Below, piece after piece: positions 62,956 through 64,000 of a stretch of DNA of 64,000 nucleotides; the first letter of the stretch is position 1, and every line of letters starts with the position of its first letter. The DNA comes from Haloarcula hispanica ATCC 33960 (GTDB lineage Archaea > Halobacteriota > Halobacteria > Halobacteriales > Haloarculaceae): contig NC_015948.1 in NCBI RefSeq assembly GCF_000223905.1, positions 620,001-684,000 of the forward strand. The letters run 5' to 3'. The notes beneath the pieces are model-generated. The model had not been told where the DNA came from. It made no database searches and saw only the letters and a program-made list of their open reading frames with translations. A program made the position numbers and the translations under genes.

Positions 62956-63111
62956 ATGGTTCAGACAGAAATCGCGCTGGGTCTCATCGCGATTACGCTG
63001 CTTTCGCTACTGCTGCTGTACTTCGCGACGATAAAGTACGTCTCGGAAGTCCTCGAAGGGGAGGGACACGACCACGAGGGAAACACGAATAGCGGCGGTC
63101 CGGCCGCATAG
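62956..63111 (+). CDS. small single-helix membrane protein
   Basis: A 51-residue protein starting MVQTEIALGLIAITLLSLLLLYF, with one hydrophobic helix and a His/Glu/Gly-rich tail (EGEGHDHEGNTNSGG). A TATA-like ggtaaatatttgag lies about 28 bases upstream, so it appears to have its own leaderless promoter. Function unknown. It converges with the FAD oxidoreductase. Confidence 0.65.
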   Translation: MVQTEIALGLIAITLLSLLLLYFATIKYVSEVLEGEGHDHEGNTNSGGPAA

Positions 63112-63149
63112 GCCGCCGTTTCCTTCCTGAAGTCGTATCGGCGTTTTCC

Positions 63150-64000
63150 TTATCGAAGCAGATCAGCGGCGACCTTGCCGCTTTCCAGCGCGCCCTGTAT
63201 CGACGACCAGCGGGTGTAGTCGCCGGCCAGCACCGCGTTTCCGTCCGGCGCTGTCGGGTCCGGGAGCGACTCCCGGTACCCCGGCGGCTGGGCGAACTGT
63301 GCGAACGGGACGCGGTCGGTCCGGAGCAGTTCCAGCGCCTCGAAGGTCGCGTTCGGGTACCACGACTGAAGCGCGTCACGGACCTCGGCGGCCAGCTGCT
63401 CGTCGCCCGCTTCGGGCGTCCCGAGGAACGTGGCGCTGTACAACTCCATCCCAGCGGGCGCGTACTCGCTGGCGACGGCCGACAGCGGCGCGACGGTGTT
63501 CGGTCGGTCGTCCGCCGCGTTGAGGATGATGCGCTGTCCGGTCGTCGGCGCGCGGTTTGTCGGGAGCGCGAAGTACTGGGTGACACAGCCGACGGGCTCG
63601 GTCGGGATGGCGTCGATGTCCGTCAACTCCGCCGCGGTCTGCGGGTCCGTCGCGACGACGGCGCTCTCGGCTGACACCGTCTCGTTGCCCACTTCGGCAG
63701 TGACCTCGCCTTCGTGGGTTTCCAGGTCCGTCACGGCCGCGTCGGTTTCGATGGTCGCGCCCGCCGAGCGAGCGCGGTCGGCGAGCTGTCGCGGCATCGC
63801 CTGCATCCCGTCGGCGGGGACGAATATCTCGCCCTCGCTCAGCATCTTGTAGGTGTACTCGAAGATGCTGCTGTCGGTTCCGAGCGAGCGGTCGAGCGTG
63901 ATGCCACCGTAGAACGGCGCGGCGAACCGCTCGACGAACCGCTGTGAGAAGCCGTAGTCGGCGAGGTACTCCCGGATGGTCCGCCCGTCACGGGAGAGCA
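63150..64000 (-). CDS. FAD-dependent NAD(P)/amine-oxidase-type oxidoreductase (5' end cut off)
   Basis: About 283 residues of the C-terminal part of a flavin-containing protein of the phytoene desaturase/protoporphyrinogen oxidase type. Visible elements are FYGGITLDRSLGTDSS, VPADGMQAMPRQLADRA, then VVATDPQTAAEL. The end AVLAGDYTRWSSIQGALESGKVAADLL is the C-terminal FAD-binding signature of the family. The N-terminal dinucleotide-binding part lies outside the window. Substrate is not deducible. Confidence 0.85.
   Translation of the reverse strand, partial: LSRDGRTIREYLADYGFSQRFVERFAAPFYGGITLDRSLGTDSSIFEYTYKMLSEGEIFVPADGMQAMPRQLADRARSAGATIETDAAVTDLETHEGEVTAEVGNETVSAESAVVATDPQTAAELTDIDAIPTEPVGCVTQYFALPTNRAPTTGQRIILNAADDRPNTVAPLSAVASEYAPAGMELYSATFLGTPEAGDEQLAAEVRDALQSWYPNATFEALELLRTDRVPFAQFAQPPGYRESLPDPTAPDGNAVLAGDYTRWSSIQGALESGKVAADLLR

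Noticed and set aside
1..64000. CRISPR arrays or a prophage
   Set aside because: No regularly spaced short repeats and no phage structural or integrase genes were seen.

Overview
The window is one contiguous piece of a haloarchaeal chromosome, most like Haloarcula or a close relative. The evidence is high GC with strong GC3 bias, very acidic proteins, TATA-type promoters very close to start codons (leaderless transcripts), and families typical of haloarchaea: SAMP1, GatD, several Bat/HTH-10 regulators, a Tat-exported halolysin and small CxxC proteins. Genus assignment is inference. No rRNA operon, intact tRNA, CRISPR array or intact transposase was seen.

Layout. 1-6.4 kb: a tRNA methylthiotransferase cut by the window edge, nucleoside catabolism (deoC, uridine phosphorylase), membrane proteins of unknown role and an HPP-Usp fusion. 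6.4-11.1 kb: a K+ channel with a TrkA-N domain, divergent from a two-gene operon of membrane-anchored TrkA-C proteins, then SAMP1. 11-15.1 kb: a sensor kinase, a GNAT and gatD, with a degenerate tRNA-like sequence upstream of gatD. 15.3-22.8 kb: an NhaC-type antiporter, two regulators, a repetitive secreted protein and a DUF1405 membrane protein. 22.9-26.4 kb: a Vms1-like peptidyl-tRNA hydrolase, a DgcN/DgcA pair and a 1-Cys peroxiredoxin. 26.5-38.4 kb: a GCS2-like ligase with a large acidic insert, a gamma-carbonic anhydrase homologue, UspA, thrS, a lipid-kinase-like protein, an SLC13/RCK transporter and PspA. 38.5-41.4 kb: pyrG-guaA(B)-DUF operon. 41.5-50.2 kb: a mechanosensitive-channel-like protein, a metallo-beta-lactamase-fold hydrolase, an aldo/keto reductase, a Tat-exported beta-propeller, a MoaB-like protein, a second sensor kinase, an SDR and a type 1 IPP isomerase homologue. 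56-64 kb: an aminotransferase, a halolysin behind an AT-rich leader, a thiolase with tandemly repeated 3' end, an IS200/IS605-type non-coding remnant, a regulator, a phosphoesterase and a partial FAD oxidoreductase.

The most interesting stretch is 50.2-55.1 kb. A CGCGG-type peptide ending in Cys-Gly-Cys-Gly-Gly is followed with no gap by a radical SAM/SPASM enzyme. Next comes a regulator with the C-Xn-C-X-C-X7-C motif of NarO/DmsR anaerobic regulators, then a polytopic membrane protein with three His/Pro repeats and a DUF2249 protein. On the other side lie an SRPBCC protein and a Bat-type HTH regulator. Four CGAA-N4-TTCG-type palindromes sit in the promoters. This looks like an oxygen- or redox-regulated peptide-modification locus whose product and function are not described.

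The active-site substitutions reported (thiolase, IPP isomerase, gamma-carbonic anhydrase, MoaB) are read directly from the translations. Family names and regulatory analogies come from recalled knowledge and were not checked against a database.
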